From contig NZ_JAOWPT010000016.1 in NCBI RefSeq assembly GCF_025753855.1, positions 1-64,000 on the forward strand: 64,000 nucleotides of DNA. The letters are read 5' to 3'. Shown here piece by piece: positions 45,656 to 53,997 of the stretch. Position 1 is the stretch's first letter. Each line of letters begins with the position of its first letter. Made by a program: the position numbers and the translations under genes. The notes under the pieces are model-generated. The model was not told where the DNA came from. It saw nothing but the letters and a program-made list of their open reading frames with translations, and did no database searches. Source of the DNA: Mesorhizobium sp. ZC-5 (GTDB lineage: Bacteria; Pseudomonadota; Alphaproteobacteria; Rhizobiales; Rhizobiaceae).

Positions 45656-46630
45656 TCAGAATGCGAATTTCAGGGCGTCCAGCACGGTACGGATGGGCGT
45701 GAAGACGCTGCCCTTGGGCGATCCCGCGAAATGCAGGCCGACGATAGCGCCTGTGTCTGCCGCAACGACTAGCGCGCCGGAATCGCCGCCGCCGGTATAA
45801 GTGTCGCACAGGACCTGGCCAATGAAGCCGACGACACCGACGCCTTCATAGCGAACGAGCACCCGGAAATCGACGTCGCGTACGACCGATTGCGTATCCC
45901 CGGTCGTGCGGCCGCGCTTCTTGACCGCCATGTCGCGCATGGGTGTGGCCACCTTCAGCGGCGTCGCAGCGCCCCAGATTTCGTTGTCGATGTCCGCCAG
46001 ATGGTCGGGATCTATCTCTGCTAGTGCGGCATCAACGGTATTCGTGAAGCTATCGCCAACCGTGAAGGGCGAAAAGGCGCTCAACGTCGCGATGATATCG
46101 GCTGGCTCCGCCCCGCCATCAGCAGGTCCCGGATAGAGGATCGGATCTCCGGCGGCCGCCAGTCCCGACTTGGCCAGAACGTGCGAGTTGCTCAGCAGAA
46201 ACAGCTTGCGTTCCTTGCGCACGATCGCCCCAAGCGTCCCTGCTGTCACATCCTTGTGCCCTACGCTGAAACCACTCTGCAATGGCGATTGCTTAGCATT
46301 CTCCTGTGGAACGATGTCGCCGATTTCCACGATGTCGGTGTAGATCGCCCGGCCGTTCGCCGCCGCCATGACCGGCGGGAGGATCTGATCGGGGCGCAGG
46401 TCGCTCATTGCCAGCTTCTGCCGGACATAAAAGACGATCCCGAGGTCATCCCTGCGTTCGCCGTCCGTCACCTTCCGCGCGATGCCGGCGCCGACGACGT
46501 TGTCGTCCTCGAAAATCGTGCGGACGCGTTGATAATGCTGAAGCGTCGTAGGGCTCAGCGATTCCGGCTCCGCAATTTCGGGAGCGGTCACGCGATCCAG
46601 AATGTCGAGTAAGGTCCTCGGTGTCGCCAT
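45656..46630 (-). CDS. Trypsin-like serine protease, cytoplasmic
   Basis: A 324-residue protein from ATG 46630 (GGGGGG eight bases upstream; an in-frame GTG at 46636 is less well placed). The chymotrypsin-like triad is visible: His in LLSNSHVLAKSG (about residue 148), Asp in NTVDAALAEID (about 202) and Ser in YTGGGDSGALVVAA (about 285). There is no export signal. It resembles intracellular bacterial trypsin-like domains of conflict systems. First gene of the three-gene operon. Confidence 0.82.
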   Translation of the reverse strand: MATPRTLLDILDRVTAPEIAEPESLSPTTLQHYQRVRTIFEDDNVVGAGIARKVTDGERRDDLGIVFYVRQKLAMSDLRPDQILPPVMAAANGRAIYTDIVEIGDIVPQENAKQSPLQSGFSVGHKDVTAGTLGAIVRKERKLFLLSNSHVLAKSGLAAAGDPILYPGPADGGAEPADIIATLSAFSPFTVGDSFTNTVDAALAEIDPDHLADIDNEIWGAATPLKVATPMRDMAVKKRGRTTGDTQSVVRDVDFRVLVRYEGVGVVGFIGQVLCDTYTGGGDSGALVVAADTGAIVGLHFAGSPKGSVFTPIRTVLDALKFAF

Positions 46631-46636
46631 GCTCAC

Positions 46637-47454
46637 GTCCCCCCAAGCAAATGCATCTTATGCATGGATTTGTGTCACCCCGATGAATTTTTACCGCGCA
46701 GACCGTCGCGTTGCAGAGAAAATACTTCATTCGAACGGGAAGTTTATTGTAGCGCCCGGACTTGCAGTACCCGATCGCTTGATCAGCAAGCTCCCACAAG
46801 CTCCCAATGGGTGGTGGTACGATTGCTGATCCGCCTCGCGCGGCCCGACGTTTTCGGCTATTTCCTGACGCAGCTTTGGTCCTTTGATGAGACGGCGGCC
46901 GAGCGCGGTGACAAAGGCGTCGCGCAAACCTGAAACGGTTGCCGTATGGCGTCGATCCTCGGTCCTCGACTAATTGGCGGAGATGTACAGGGATTTCCTG
47001 AGGGCTTAATCTCGACCGCGCAAGACCGGCTGCGGCTGAGGAGGGGAGGGCGCTTGTCCCTGCGCTTTGGTACTGCCGCCCATCGGGGCCGGCGCGACGT
47101 CAAGTCCAAGGGCTTCCTGGGGCTTCCTCCCACGCGGTGCCGACCTTCTTCCCGAAGAGCCTCTTTGTCTGAAGACCGATGCGCGGGCATGGATGGATCA
47201 AGGCGTTGCGTCAGGACGACGCCCGGCAGGTGCGTGCGCGCATTGCCGAACTGGAGCGCGACCTCATCGCAACCACACCTCAGGGACGCCATCGACGTTT
47301 CGAAGCCGGACATGAGCTTCGCAATGCTAAGTTCCGCCTGGCACGTCTCGAGCAATGCATCGCCGAAATACCGGAGAAATGTAGGCGCTAGCGTTAAATT
47401 CGCCGCTACTCAATCCCTGCCGCGCGGTCGGCTGGGAACAGATGCAGACTGCAC
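46637..47454. other. Degenerate stretch without an intact gene
   Basis: A plus-strand frame near 47180-47390 reads ALRQDDARQVRARIAELERD and RFEAGHELRNAKFRLARLEQ, which looks protein-like and coiled, but no complete gene or family can be assigned. The promoter of the protease-PLD operon should lie at its left end. Confidence 0.35.
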
Positions 47455-47560
47455 GGTTAACTCGTCGCCGCGCGTCCGAAGCACATAGTGTGGGGCGTCG
47501 ATAGTCGCGCTCTTCCCGGCGCCTGAATTCCCGAAGATCACCGACAGTTTGCCGTCGCGC
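47455..47560 (-). pseudogene. P-loop ATPase remnant
   Basis: On the minus strand one frame reads DGKLSVIFGNSGAGKSATID and continues LRTRGDEL. This is a Walker A motif of the kind found at the start of AAA/SMC-like ATPases such as RloC-type nucleases (VIFGxNGAGKS). It has no continuation on either side, so it is only a scar. Confidence 0.4.
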
Positions 47561-47601
47561 GACGAGCCGTTTTGGACCTATCACTAAGCGCGAGACTGTG
47601 G

Positions 47602-47940
47602 GGAAGGTCAGCCCGCCCGCCGCAAATCCTGATGCCGCGTCCGAGCTGCGCTGAGCAGGCAGGTCTCGTCGCTAATTCCGTCCTGGAAAAGTCGAACCAG
47701 CTCAGAGGCAATGTTCTCGGCTTCCGGTGACCCTGGCTGGATATGGCTCTCTTGGCAAAGCTGGTCGAAAACCGACTTGAGGCTTTGCAAATCACTCGGA
47801 TAGAGGGCTGGGTCAAGGTTGGGACGATCGATCATCTGGGCCTCCCGCGGGCTGAGATCTTGAACGACACAGAGGGCGGCGACGAGGAAACCCGCCGACA
47901 CGCGAAAATGACCCCGCCGAAAGGGATTGTCATTAAAAAA
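47602..47940. repeat. Copy B of the ~340-bp dispersed direct repeat
   Basis: Nearly the same sequence as 7699-8036, in the same orientation, with roughly one difference every ten to fifteen bases. The similarity stops abruptly after a run of A residues at both copies. See copy A for content. Confidence 0.85.
47608..47835 (-). CDS. 75-residue conserved hypothetical protein (copy B)
   Basis: ATG 47835 with GGGAGG five bases upstream gives MIDRPNLDPALYPSDLQSLK..., matching the copy at 7708-7935 at most positions, including the C-terminal RHQDLRRAG. An upstream extension (to 47901) is open only in this copy because the other copy has a one-base length change, so the internal ATG is taken as start. 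Function unknown. Confidence 0.65.
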   Translation of the reverse strand: MIDRPNLDPALYPSDLQSLKSVFDQLCQESHIQPGSPEAENIASELVRLFQDGISDETCLLSAARTRHQDLRRAG

Positions 47941-48183
47941 AGTTGTCGGGTGACGGCTTGGTGCATTCTTGACATCCCGATGTAGGTGGCCACGGATGCC
48001 TGGTCCCGTCTGCGAGGAAACGCGGCACAGGTTCGCCGTTCACGAAACAGGGGAGGCTGCGGTCATCGAGACGTTCAACGCCTCCACCACGGCGGGGGCG
48101 GACCTGCACGACGCTTTTTGCGTGCGTTGTATTCTTTGAGGAGGATTACAAGTAGTTCGGATCCGCGCCCGATCGCAGCTCGT

Positions 48184-48657
48184 CTATGTCTTTGTAAGGA
48201 TGGCTTCTACCTTCTTTTGCATCGAGATTGTCGTGCTGTAATACGGCCAAATGTAAGGCCCGCCAGCGCCTTGATTCAGGTCTTGATTGATTGACGTATA
48301 TCCAGTGATGGCTGGCGGAGTGGACTGATTGGTTACAAGCAGTTGGAGGGCCGTGATAGGCTTATTGCCTGTTTCGCCGATTTTCCAGACCATGTAAATG
48401 TACTTCCCGCCTGCTCCTTGTTTGAGGTCTTGGCCCGTCCATTGCCAACCAGAAGGCGGATTCGATTGCTGTTCATTGTATGCAACGAAGTTGATCGATG
48501 TCACAGGATTGCTGTCGCCAAGAATATAACCGATGTAGATGTACTTCCCTCCCACGCCTGTATTCGTGTCGGTGGGCAGGAATTCCCAAGGCGGCTGGTA
48601 TTTTGGCCCAACACTGTCATCGACGTGATTCGTCAATTGCTGAATCGGCACGGCCAT
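48184..48657 (-). CDS. Small protein with three GGKYIY-type beta-prism repeats (MABP-like)
   Basis: A 157-residue protein from ATG 48657 (GGAG eight bases upstream; a GTG at 48666 lies too close to it). Three related blocks contain GVGGKYIYIGY, GAGGKYIYMVW and GAGGPYIWPYY, each preceded by a DLNQ/DLKQ-like stretch and followed by ITALQLL or VTSINFV strands. This threefold pattern resembles the MABP beta-prism domain, known to bind membranes in eukaryotic ESCRT proteins and to accompany some bacterial pore-forming proteins. No signal peptide is seen. A NifA-type site and a sigma-54 promoter lie directly upstream, so expression in nitrogen-fixing nodules is predicted. Confidence 0.75.
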   Translation of the reverse strand: MAVPIQQLTNHVDDSVGPKYQPPWEFLPTDTNTGVGGKYIYIGYILGDSNPVTSINFVAYNEQQSNPPSGWQWTGQDLKQGAGGKYIYMVWKIGETGNKPITALQLLVTNQSTPPAITGYTSINQDLNQGAGGPYIWPYYSTTISMQKKVEAILTKT

Positions 48658-48755
48658 TTTTGGCACTCCAGTTTGTTTTGAATAACGGGGGCAGAGCTTG
48701 ACCCTTCCGCTGGAGCATCACGGACCCTTGGTTCGCGCGAGAGCGACTGTCGATC

Positions 48756-48772
48756 AGCAAGTCTCACGCCAA
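48756..48772 (-). promoter_or_regulatory. Sigma-54 (RpoN) promoter of the GGKYIY-repeat gene
   Basis: Minus-strand TGGCGTGAGACTTGCT has the invariant GG and GC with ten bases between and a full TTGC. The predicted transcription start is near 48745, leaving a leader of about 88 bases. An AATCAAAACTATT segment just upstream (48771-48783, plus strand) is one base off an IHF site, which would bend the DNA between activator and promoter. Confidence 0.7.
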
Positions 48773-48815
48773 TCAAAACTATTATTCTGGAACAATGGGT
48801 TAACTCTGGGTGGCG

Positions 48816-48831
48816 TGTCCCATGTCGGACA
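48816..48831. promoter_or_regulatory. NifA upstream activator sequence
   Basis: TGTCCCATGTCGGACA is an exact TGT-N10-ACA site. Its centre is about 78 bases upstream of the predicted sigma-54 start near 48745, the distance usual for NifA-activated promoters. Confidence 0.7.
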
Positions 48832-49008
48832 TTGTCAAATATCCCACAGCTTGGGCCTTTGGTGCCGTTCACCCAATTCGACATAAGACGACTACGCCGC
48901 GATCTCCCAGAGATGCCTGCGGCCATCGGCCGTGCCAGCATGTCTGACCCCGTCGGCTTTCGACAACTGGTCGCTTCTTCCGGCCATATATATGGGCAGA
49001 AACCGACG

Positions 49009-52000
49009 TCAGCCCCTGAGTCGGTACTGGAGTGCCTGCCGGTCGGCGACGAGATTGTCGAGGTGCAGCACGGCTGGCTGGTATCCTTGCGCCAATCGTC
49101 TAACCAGAGCCCGCGTGCCGTCGACCATAAAGACGCCGCAATCATAACTGTTCGGCTGCTGGGCCATGCGGGCTGGTTCGAGGCGAGCGCCCAGCCTTGC
49201 TGCGAACTCTGCTGCGGGCTGGTCATTGTACCCGCGGGCGGAGTCGTAGTGATAGGCGACAGGGCTTTCCCGCACACGGCGGTCGACGAGCAACAGCGAC
49301 CAGTGGTCGCCGGGGCGATCAGCTTGGGCATTGCTTACTGGCATAAACAGGAAGTCAGCTGTATCGTTACCCCTCTGATCATGGACTATGCGCTGGAATG
49401 CGCGTAGCGCGAGGATCTCGGCGCCCAAGCGCAGATGATAAAGGGCTACGAGGGGATCCACGAGCCGCGTCCGCGCGGCGAGATCAGGATTGTCCCTCTG
49501 CAGATCCTGTGCCAGGAGCGCGTAATCCGCCAAGATATGCTTGTCGGCCAGCCACTCACTGGCGCCGAGCTCCAGCCCGCCGCCATCGTGGAGCGAGGCT
49601 GTCGGATGCAAAGCTCCGACCTGAGCGTCGGACGGTGGGCGCGGGAGCCCCGGCGCATAGTGAGCGTCATCCCGCAGCTCCTGCGGAGTGACCGGCAAAT
49701 GAACCAGAGAGTCAAGGCCGCCGTAGATGTCCGACTGAGCCCTCGGCGTTGCCGCTGACGCAGCTTCACTCATCGGCCCATGGACGAGCTGAACGTCGGA
49801 TGGTGGGCGCGGGAGCCCCGGCGCATAATGAGCGTCATCCCGCAGCTCCTGCGGAGTGACCGGCAAATGAACCAGAGAGTCAAGGCCGCCGTAGATGTCC
49901 GACTGAGCCCTCGGCGTTGCCGCTGACGCAGCTTCACTCATCGGTCCAACTTCGGCGTGATGGACGGGCTGACCGTCGGATGGTAGGGGCGGGAGCCCCG
50001 GCGCATAGTGGGCATCATCCCGCAGCTCCTGCGGAGTGACCGGCAAATGAACCAGAGAGTCAAGGCCGCCGTAGATGTCCGACGGAGCCCTCGGCGTGGC
50101 CGCGGGCGCAGCTTCACTCATCGGCCCGACTTCGGCGTGATGGACGAGCTGAACGTCGGATGGTAGGCGCGGGAGCCCCGGCGCATAGTGAGCATCATCC
50201 CGCAGCTCCTGCGGAGTGACCGGCAAATGAACCAGAGAGTCAAGGCCGCCGTAGATGTCCGACTGAGCCCTCGGCGTGGCCGCTGACGCAGCTTCACTCA
50301 TCGGCCCGACTTCGGCGTGATGGACGAGCTGTAGCTGAACGTCGGATGGTAGGCGCGGAAACCCCGGCGCATAGTGGGCATCATCCCGCAGCTCCTGCGG
50401 AGTGACCGGCAAATGAACCAGAGAGTCAAGGCCGCCGTAGATGTCCGACGGAGCCCTCGGCGTTGCCGCTGACGCAGCTTCACTCATCGGTCCAACTTCA
50501 GCGTGATGGACGAGCTGAACGTCATTCAGTCCTGCCGCCCCCTCAGCCCTTGCGGAAACCGCCCTGGGTGGTTCCATCGTCCGGTCGAACAGCTGTGGCC
50601 AGGTGGGATTCCCCGGCCGCGAGTTGGGCAGCGGAGCGGCTTCCGGTCGATATCTGAGGCGAATGGCAACGCCTCGCGGATTGAGTGGGGTTCTCGGCCT
50701 ACCCCCTAGCGGCAACCAACCCGCCGTGTAGCGCTCGCCATCAATCAAAAAGCTGGTCAGTTGAACCTCCTGGTTCGGCATGAGGTTGCTCCTGTCCAGC
50801 GCAGCGATCAACTCGTCTGGCGCGCGCTGGTGGGCGTGGCGCCAGTTCAAGTGACGAACGGCCTCTCCGAAATCCGGGGCCTGGGAATGGCGCGCGGTTG
50901 GCGCGAGGGAAGACGGTGGGCCAGCTTCTTCCAGCATCTCCCAAAGTTGATCCTGATCGTAACCTTCCCCGGGGAGGGCCACTGGAGATCCGGCAGCGCG
51001 CGGCACGGGGGCAATCTGGCGCTCAGGTTCCAACGCTTCGCTGCGCGGCAGTGACTTGCGAAGGTGAGCCAGTGCGATTCTGGCCCGTTTGTCGGTACTG
51101 GGATAGCGATTGACATCTTCATCCAGCGACTTGTCATGAAGCCGAGCAGCAATGCCCGGCATGTTGTTTTGACGCAGGTAGTGACCGAAACTGCTAAGGG
51201 CACTTGCGTAGTTCATGGCGGTATATGGACTGAGCCCGCTCGCAGGCGCTGCTGATTTGTACTCTTTGATGAGGGCCGCGTCGTCGGGATAAGGAGTCGG
51301 GACAGTACGTCCTATCGTTGGCGCGGGTGCGCCCGCCTGGTATGTCTTCAGATACTTGAGAGCCGGAACGATGGACGACGACCCCCCGTTTCTTTCGAGC
51401 TCCTTGACGTCGTCGTCCAGCGACTTGTCGTGAAGCCGAGGAGCAATGCCCTGCTTGTCGTTTTCAACGAGCCAACGACTGAAGTTGAGAAGACAATTCA
51501 CATGGAGCGTGACGGTGCCGTCCTTGGCCCCACGGGCGATGAGTGCCGCCCTGAGACCCTCCATGAGGGACGCATCTTCGGAATAAAGAGGACGCTTGTC
51601 GCCACCTACGCAAACCGTTGTTGAACGATCCGGCTGCAGCGCCGAGGCGCCTAAGATCGCCCCACCACCTCCGGCGTGCGGCGCTGGTATGTAATCTTGC
51701 CCGCTCCCCTGCATTATGGGCTGCGCTTCCCTTGACGACGAAGCCAGTTGATGGATGGGGGCCTGCAGCACGCGACCGCCTGAATTGCCGATCGCGCTCA
51801 GTTGCCGCTCAATGGCATCCCCTTGGGGATTGCTCAGCGTCCTCTGCCTCTTCGCTGGTCTCAACTGCTCCGGCTGATCCGCCCCTCGCAGAACCTCCTC
51901 TGGATTGACAGCCAGCCCCGGCGAGGGGAGGGCTGGGCTTGGCTGATCAACAGCGCCTGCCGGCGAATAGGGAGGTGAGGGCACACCTTGCCAAAAGTTC

Positions 52001-53010
52001 GCCGTGCCCCAACTGTCGGCTGGCAGCTGACCAGCTTGATCCACCCCCTCCCAAAGCTCCGCTGAATTGAAACTTGACCGCGAGCGGTCGGGTTGATCGT
52101 CCAACAGTCGCCGAAGCTCCTCTGGATTGACAGACAGCACTGGCGACTGGACGGCCTGTTCCTCCGCCTGCCGAGAGCCGTCCGCCCCGAAAGGACCCTT
52201 CCAGATGCTGCTGCGGCAATCACGAATGATATTCAACCCGGTGGCGGGTGTCGTCTCTGGGCGTCCGCCGACACGAGCCACATCATCGATGAGGCGCCCG
52301 CCTTCCATGGAGGGACCATTATGGGGAGGCCTGCGATCAGCTAAAGTACCGGGCTCACGATATTCACGAAGCACCGTCAGCGCGGCTCTCATTGCCTCCT
52401 TATCCCGGTCCCCGAATGACTTGACATGTGCGACCAAGGAATTGTGATCGAGTGCAGTAATCGTTTGGCCAGGGCCGAGAGATTTCGCCAATCTGCGAAG
52501 AGTCCTATCACACTGCCGGGCCGTGCTCGGTAGCCATCCCCGGCGCGCCGCCGCCGCCTTTACAGCCCCCTCGATGAGGTTCTTGTCTTCCACAGGGGGT
52601 TCATTGCGCAGACGTCCGCCAGCAGGAGCGCTGGGATCGCGGTGCTTACGAAGCACCGTCAACGCGGCCACCATTGTCCCGTCATGGGCAAAGAAACTTT
52701 TAGCGTAAGCAATCAAGGATTGGTGATCGAGCGCAGAAAGCGTCTTGCCTTGCGACCCGAGATCATCCGCTAATCTGCGAAGGGTCGCTGCATAACTCTT
52801 GGCCGTTTGCCCTTTCAGATCCCGGCGCGCAACCCCGGCTTTGACCGCCGCGTCGATGAGGCTCCGGTCTTTATCAGACAGACGAGGATAACAGCGGTCC
52901 CGAGGCGCATGGACCCCTGCGACGGGCGCGGCATCGGCTCGGCGCGCCTCGCGCAGCAAGTGCTGCTCAAAGCCATTGTGCCCGGCGTGTGCCGCCTGCT
53001 GCCGTTGCAT
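49009..53010 (-). CDS. C48-protease effector with five tandem 60-residue repeats (NopD-like)
   Basis: The open frame reaches 53151, but its first 20 codons are the tts box, so translation must begin later. ATG 53010 (GGGAG 12 bases upstream) gives 1,333 residues; TTG 53064 is the alternative. The N-terminal half has about four helical repeats resembling the SAM-like core-binding domain of phage integrases (LIDAAVKAGVARRD..., ALDHQSLIAYAKSF). RPAKRQRTL is a plausible nuclear localisation signal. Next come five near-identical repeats with GGLDSLVHLPVTPQELRDDA. The last ~200 residues are a C48 SUMO-protease domain (His in GDHWSLLL, Asp in YHYDSA, Cys in NSYDCGVF), closely similar to that of the first effector. 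NopD-type proteins cut SUMO conjugates in plant nuclei; that role is inferred. Confidence 0.85.
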   Translation of the reverse strand: MQRQQAAHAGHNGFEQHLLREARRADAAPVAGVHAPRDRCYPRLSDKDRSLIDAAVKAGVARRDLKGQTAKSYAATLRRLADDLGSQGKTLSALDHQSLIAYAKSFFAHDGTMVAALTVLRKHRDPSAPAGGRLRNEPPVEDKNLIEGAVKAAAARRGWLPSTARQCDRTLRRLAKSLGPGQTITALDHNSLVAHVKSFGDRDKEAMRAALTVLREYREPGTLADRRPPHNGPSMEGGRLIDDVARVGGRPETTPATGLNIIRDCRSSIWKGPFGADGSRQAEEQAVQSPVLSVNPEELRRLLDDQPDRSRSSFNSAELWEGVDQAGQLPADSWGTANFWQGVPSPPYSPAGAVDQPSPALPSPGLAVNPEEVLRGADQPEQLRPAKRQRTLSNPQGDAIERQLSAIGNSGGRVLQAPIHQLASSSREAQPIMQGSGQDYIPAPHAGGGGAILGASALQPDRSTTVCVGGDKRPLYSEDASLMEGLRAALIARGAKDGTVTLHVNCLLNFSRWLVENDKQGIAPRLHDKSLDDDVKELERNGGSSSIVPALKYLKTYQAGAPAPTIGRTVPTPYPDDAALIKEYKSAAPASGLSPYTAMNYASALSSFGHYLRQNNMPGIAARLHDKSLDEDVNRYPSTDKRARIALAHLRKSLPRSEALEPERQIAPVPRAAGSPVALPGEGYDQDQLWEMLEEAGPPSSLAPTARHSQAPDFGEAVRHLNWRHAHQRAPDELIAALDRSNLMPNQEVQLTSFLIDGERYTAGWLPLGGRPRTPLNPRGVAIRLRYRPEAAPLPNSRPGNPTWPQLFDRTMEPPRAVSARAEGAAGLNDVQLVHHAEVGPMSEAASAATPRAPSDIYGGLDSLVHLPVTPQELRDDAHYAPGFPRLPSDVQLQLVHHAEVGPMSEAASAATPRAQSDIYGGLDSLVHLPVTPQELRDDAHYAPGLPRLPSDVQLVHHAEVGPMSEAAPAATPRAPSDIYGGLDSLVHLPVTPQELRDDAHYAPGLPPLPSDGQPVHHAEVGPMSEAASAATPRAQSDIYGGLDSLVHLPVTPQELRDDAHYAPGLPRPPSDVQLVHGPMSEAASAATPRAQSDIYGGLDSLVHLPVTPQELRDDAHYAPGLPRPPSDAQVGALHPTASLHDGGGLELGASEWLADKHILADYALLAQDLQRDNPDLAARTRLVDPLVALYHLRLGAEILALRAFQRIVHDQRGNDTADFLFMPVSNAQADRPGDHWSLLLVDRRVRESPVAYHYDSARGYNDQPAAEFAARLGARLEPARMAQQPNSYDCGVFMVDGTRALVRRLAQGYQPAVLHLDNLVADRQALQYRLRG
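49615..50515. repeat. Five tandem DNA repeats of 165-185 bp inside the second effector gene
   Basis: The block beginning CCCGCAGCTCCTGCGGAGTG recurs at about 49670, 49835, 50014, 50194 and 50384 with very few differences. Unit length varies because short HHAEVGP/QLVH linkers are present or absent. Such near-identity implies recent expansion or gene conversion, and copy number may vary between strains. Confidence 0.9.
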
Positions 53011-53097
53011 GGCGTCGAACGTCTCCCGCCAAGCCGGATCCGTTGGATTGAAGTTAGGTAGGTCCAAGCTGGTCTCACGTTTATAGGTCACCGGAGG

Positions 53098-53133
53098 CTC
53101 AAAACTACTCGGGCAAGCTGTCGAGAAGCTGAC
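53098..53133 (-). promoter_or_regulatory. tts box (type III secretion promoter element)
   Basis: On the minus strand GTCAGCTTCTCGACAGCT, then 13 bases later AGTTTTGAG, matches the rhizobial tts-box pattern GTCAGCTTNTCGAAAGCT at all but one position. TtsI binds such boxes to switch on nodulation outer proteins after flavonoid induction. It lies 88 bases before ATG 53010 of the second effector. Confidence 0.85.
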
Positions 53134-53284
53134 AATCCTCGCCGTCTGCAAAGCGTCTCACGAACGCTCGAAGAGAACAGTCTGCGATCCGGTGTGGGCT
53201 GCTCACCCGAGGCCATGGGGATTCTACAACCAGGTTGCCGTTCGGCATCGCGTTGCAGATGCAGGCGCTGTCCATGCTGCTTGA

Positions 53285-53430
53285 TGCGCTCGAACACCCT
53301 CATCACCACGGCAGGCCTCAACGACGTCGACCCGAAAGCCTGGCTTGCCGACGTCCTGGCCCGCATAGCCGATCTTCCCGCCTCGCGTCTGCACGAACTA
53401 CTGCCCTGGGAATGGAAGCGTAGGCTGCCG
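53285..53430 (+). pseudogene. IS66-family transposase C-terminal fragment
   Basis: The frame reads SNTLITTAGLNDVDPKAWLA followed by DVLARIADLPASRLHELLPW. This is the conserved tail of IS66 TnpC proteins. The catalytic domain upstream is missing and the frame goes out of register beyond it. Confidence 0.85.
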
Positions 53431-53997
53431 AACGCGCCTGTCAGTGTGGAACGATGGGCACGATGGGTCACGTCGAGTGCCTTCTGACACCGCTGTCGCG
53501 CGATTGCGGAAATGGTCACCGTGATCGACGGTCACCGCGCGACCAAAGCCCGGATCGACGGTTTGAACGCCCATCCCGTCAAGGCGCTCGGCGCCACTTT
53601 GTCTGGGCAGTCGCTCATGGCAACCCGGTGCCGATCATCCTGGACGAGTCTCCGAGTTTGAGCACTGCCAGCGAAACGAAATAGGCTAATCGTCCGCGGC
53701 ATAGGAGTGCGGCTAGATTGGCAACGATGCCGCAGCTTTGCCTGCGTGCAATGTCATTGTCTCTGAGCCGACGGGGACCTTGATGCTTCCTTGCACGACC
53801 GAAACAAGCTCACGCGTGCCCTGGCTATGAACGTCCGAGCGATGAATGTGGCCTGCACAATCGTCGAGGACCAGATCTCGAACATGGAGCGGCCTGAGGT
53901 CGAGGCTTCCAGTCTCGCCGCGCTTCCATGCGTTGTTCTCTTAGAGTGTTGCGGGATTGGTCCGCTCAATTGCCACCGCGATGCAAGGTCAATCCCG
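53431..53997. other. Intergenic stretch without a supported gene
   Basis: Only short frames without motifs are present. It lies between the IS66 scar and the 3' end of the porin gene. Confidence 0.4.

Noticed and set aside
49615-50515. Regular repeats considered as a CRISPR array
   Set aside because: Units are about 165-185 bp, in frame and coding, with no short repeat-spacer pattern.
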